Positions 62,823 to 64,000 of a DNA stretch of 64,000 nt are shown here, in pieces. The notes under the pieces were generated by a model that saw nothing but the letters and a program-made list of their open reading frames with translations, had not been told where the DNA came from and searched no databases. Every line of letters begins with the position of its first letter. Position 1 is the first letter of the stretch. The position numbers and the translations under genes are program-made. Source of the stretch: Persicirhabdus sediminis (lineage in GTDB: Bacteria > Verrucomicrobiota > Verrucomicrobiia > Verrucomicrobiales > Akkermansiaceae); the NCBI RefSeq assembly GCF_016595495.1, contig NZ_JAENIM010000008.1, positions 1 through 64,000 on the forward strand, read 5' to 3'.

Positions 62823-63995
62823 TTAATTCACGGTCGGCTTGAGGGTGAAGAGCCCCTTGGTGGCGTGGTAGGCGTCGCGCATTTTCATGGTTTTGAATTC
62901 GTGGCCAGCGCCCCATGAATCACTGAAGATGATTTTCTCTTGGTCATCGTTGTAGCCGATGATGATTCTCATGTGGCCGCCTTGTGTTTGTGGGTTCAAG
63001 TTAGGTTCTTCTTGGTATTTGCCTAGCTCGAGCGACCAGAGCAATGGCACGCCGATGTTGATAGAGTCGCGGATAGCTTTGAGGACACGGCGTTCGTCTA
63101 GCTCTTTGCCTTGGTAGTAGACATCGCGTTTTTGATCAACAGTGACCATGCGCCCGTTAGACCCCATCATGCCAATGATTTTGAGTCTGGTTTTGAATCG
63201 GTAATCGATGTCGCCGAGTGCGTCTGCCATTTTTAATGTATTGGTTCCCATCTGCGGGTCGGCATTGGTGATTTGAGCGAGTTGGTGCATGTCTGCGCCA
63301 ATGCCAAAATGTTCAAATAACCGCTGTACGGAGGCGACCACACAGTATCCTTTGCGGCCCTGGTCAACCATAGGAATGCCCTTGATGAAGACGTTGCCTT
63401 CCTTGTCTTCGACGAGGAAATCTTTGAGTTTAGATGATTTGATAGATGCGCCACCACGGGAGTTGAGCATGGAGGCAGCCAGCCCGCTGCGGGCAGATTT
63501 ATTGGCGACTCGGAGACGCAAAAATTCGGGTGTTTGTGATCCTAGTGCGCCCTCGTTGTATTCGAGCAGGGCGATGCCTTTGGGAGAATTCCAGCTGTAT
63601 CCTTCGGTGAGTAGCCCGTTTCTAGGATCTGCTTTGCGTTGGTTAGGCCTGCATTGCAGCGCTTCGCCCATGCTTTTACCAGTGAGCATGTAGATTTCGT
63701 TGAGTTTGTCGCTGGAGATTTCGCCCATGTCACCGCGGTTGTAGATTGAGAAGGTGACGAGGTTGAGTTTATCATCAGCAAAATCGACAATGACTTCTTC
63801 GACTTTGAGTTTTTTATCAAACAGGTTGAGAACGATTTGCCCATTACTATGGGTGATGCTGTTCATCTTTGCGCGTGATTTGTCCGCGGTGAGCCATTTG
63901 TAATATTTCGATTTTCCCTTAGCGAATTCTTGCTCAAATTCCTCACTCGTCATTTCCCAGTTGCTTGGGAAATTAATCAATTCGTCCAGCGGCAC
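62823..63995 (-). CDS. C39-type papain-like cysteine peptidase, cut by the window edge
   Basis: 390 codons to the window end. The frame is still open, so the true start may lie outside; the GTG at 63995 is only a candidate. The catalytic residues of the C39 fold are visible in the C-terminal half: Cys in GRKGYCVVASVQRLFEHFG, His in GGHMRIIIGYND and Asp in FSDSWG. The N-terminal 200 residues are a mixed alpha/beta region unique to this group in Verrucomicrobia, with KAMG/MGEALQC elements I do not recognise. The substrate is unknown. Confidence 0.75.
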   Translation of the reverse strand: MPLDELINFPSNWEMTSEEFEQEFAKGKSKYYKWLTADKSRAKMNSITHSNGQIVLNLFDKKLKVEEVIVDFADDKLNLVTFSIYNRGDMGEISSDKLNEIYMLTGKSMGEALQCRPNQRKADPRNGLLTEGYSWNSPKGIALLEYNEGALGSQTPEFLRLRVANKSARSGLAASMLNSRGGASIKSSKLKDFLVEDKEGNVFIKGIPMVDQGRKGYCVVASVQRLFEHFGIGADMHQLAQITNADPQMGTNTLKMADALGDIDYRFKTRLKIIGMMGSNGRMVTVDQKRDVYYQGKELDERRVLKAIRDSINIGVPLLWSLELGKYQEEPNLNPQTQGGHMRIIIGYNDDQEKIIFSDSWGAGHEFKTMKMRDAYHATKGLFTLKPTVN

Positions 63996-64000
63996 GGAGG

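Overview
The window looks like chromosomal DNA from a Verrucomicrobiota bacterium, probably order Verrucomicrobiales. I infer this from the adjacent DUF1549/DUF1553 and DUF1501 genes, several PEP-CTERM proteins with the VPEP signature, an SHD1-like protein, a menaquinone pathway and a seven-function Mrp sodium/proton antiporter of the kind common in marine bacteria. The species cannot be named from sequence alone. The words AGCTGG/CCAGCT and CTAGC recur throughout genes and spacers and act as a compositional fingerprint of the host.

Left edge (1-2720): an accessory patch that looks like a small integron-type gene cassette array. Three short orphan genes (hypothetical, lipoprotein, Imm26-like) are each followed within about a dozen bases by TAACAAG. 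One complete attC-like site (1483-1608) separates the second and third genes. Two diverged antisense remnants of one reading frame (HAD-like C-terminus) lie in the flanks. The host fingerprint is missing from the second and third genes. No integron integrase lies in the window.

2736-6752: a DUF420 membrane protein, then about 1.2 kb of non-coding repeats (a 356-bp tandem repeat in roughly 2.3 copies and a 44-bp hairpin repeat in roughly 2.3 copies), then three unrecognised minus-strand membrane-protein genes.

6969-20000: ordinary chromosome with purE-purK, mrpA(B)CDEFG, a DUF6515-like secreted protein, tRNA-Pro(GGG), argC-argJ and a secreted GH2 glycosidase. 20147-28246 (mixed strands): a transglutaminase-like membrane protein, two lipoproteins, ComM/YifB, an RpoD-family sigma factor, a PEP-CTERM protein, an SHD1/CHAP-like protein and an FKBP isomerase.

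28394-34888: a duplicated DUF3592 membrane-protein locus with an arrestin-like partner, then a YspA/DUF2493 SLOG protein, a degenerate copy of the 3.5-kb repeat, a Nudix-DUF5069 pair and a DksA/TraR-like protein. 35117-45264: ribosomal proteins L33 and S18, FolE2, SUFU-like, cardiolipin synthase-like, a CDF transporter, DUF2270, DUF6899-like, a clan GH-D-like glycosidase and UDP-glucose dehydrogenase.

45407-63995: RsmB-like methyltransferase, a small membrane protein, menA-menC-menE, HemW-like, an SDR oxidoreductase, a YeaD-type mutarotase, an IclR regulator, DUF1501 and DUF1549/1553, YaaA, two tandem PEP-CTERM genes, a cyclophilin, a zinc-ribbon protein, a hypothetical protein and a C39-type cysteine peptidase cut by the window edge. 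Many operons end in clear intrinsic terminators, several built from the host AGCTGG word. I found no CRISPR array, insertion sequence, prophage, rRNA or known defence operon.
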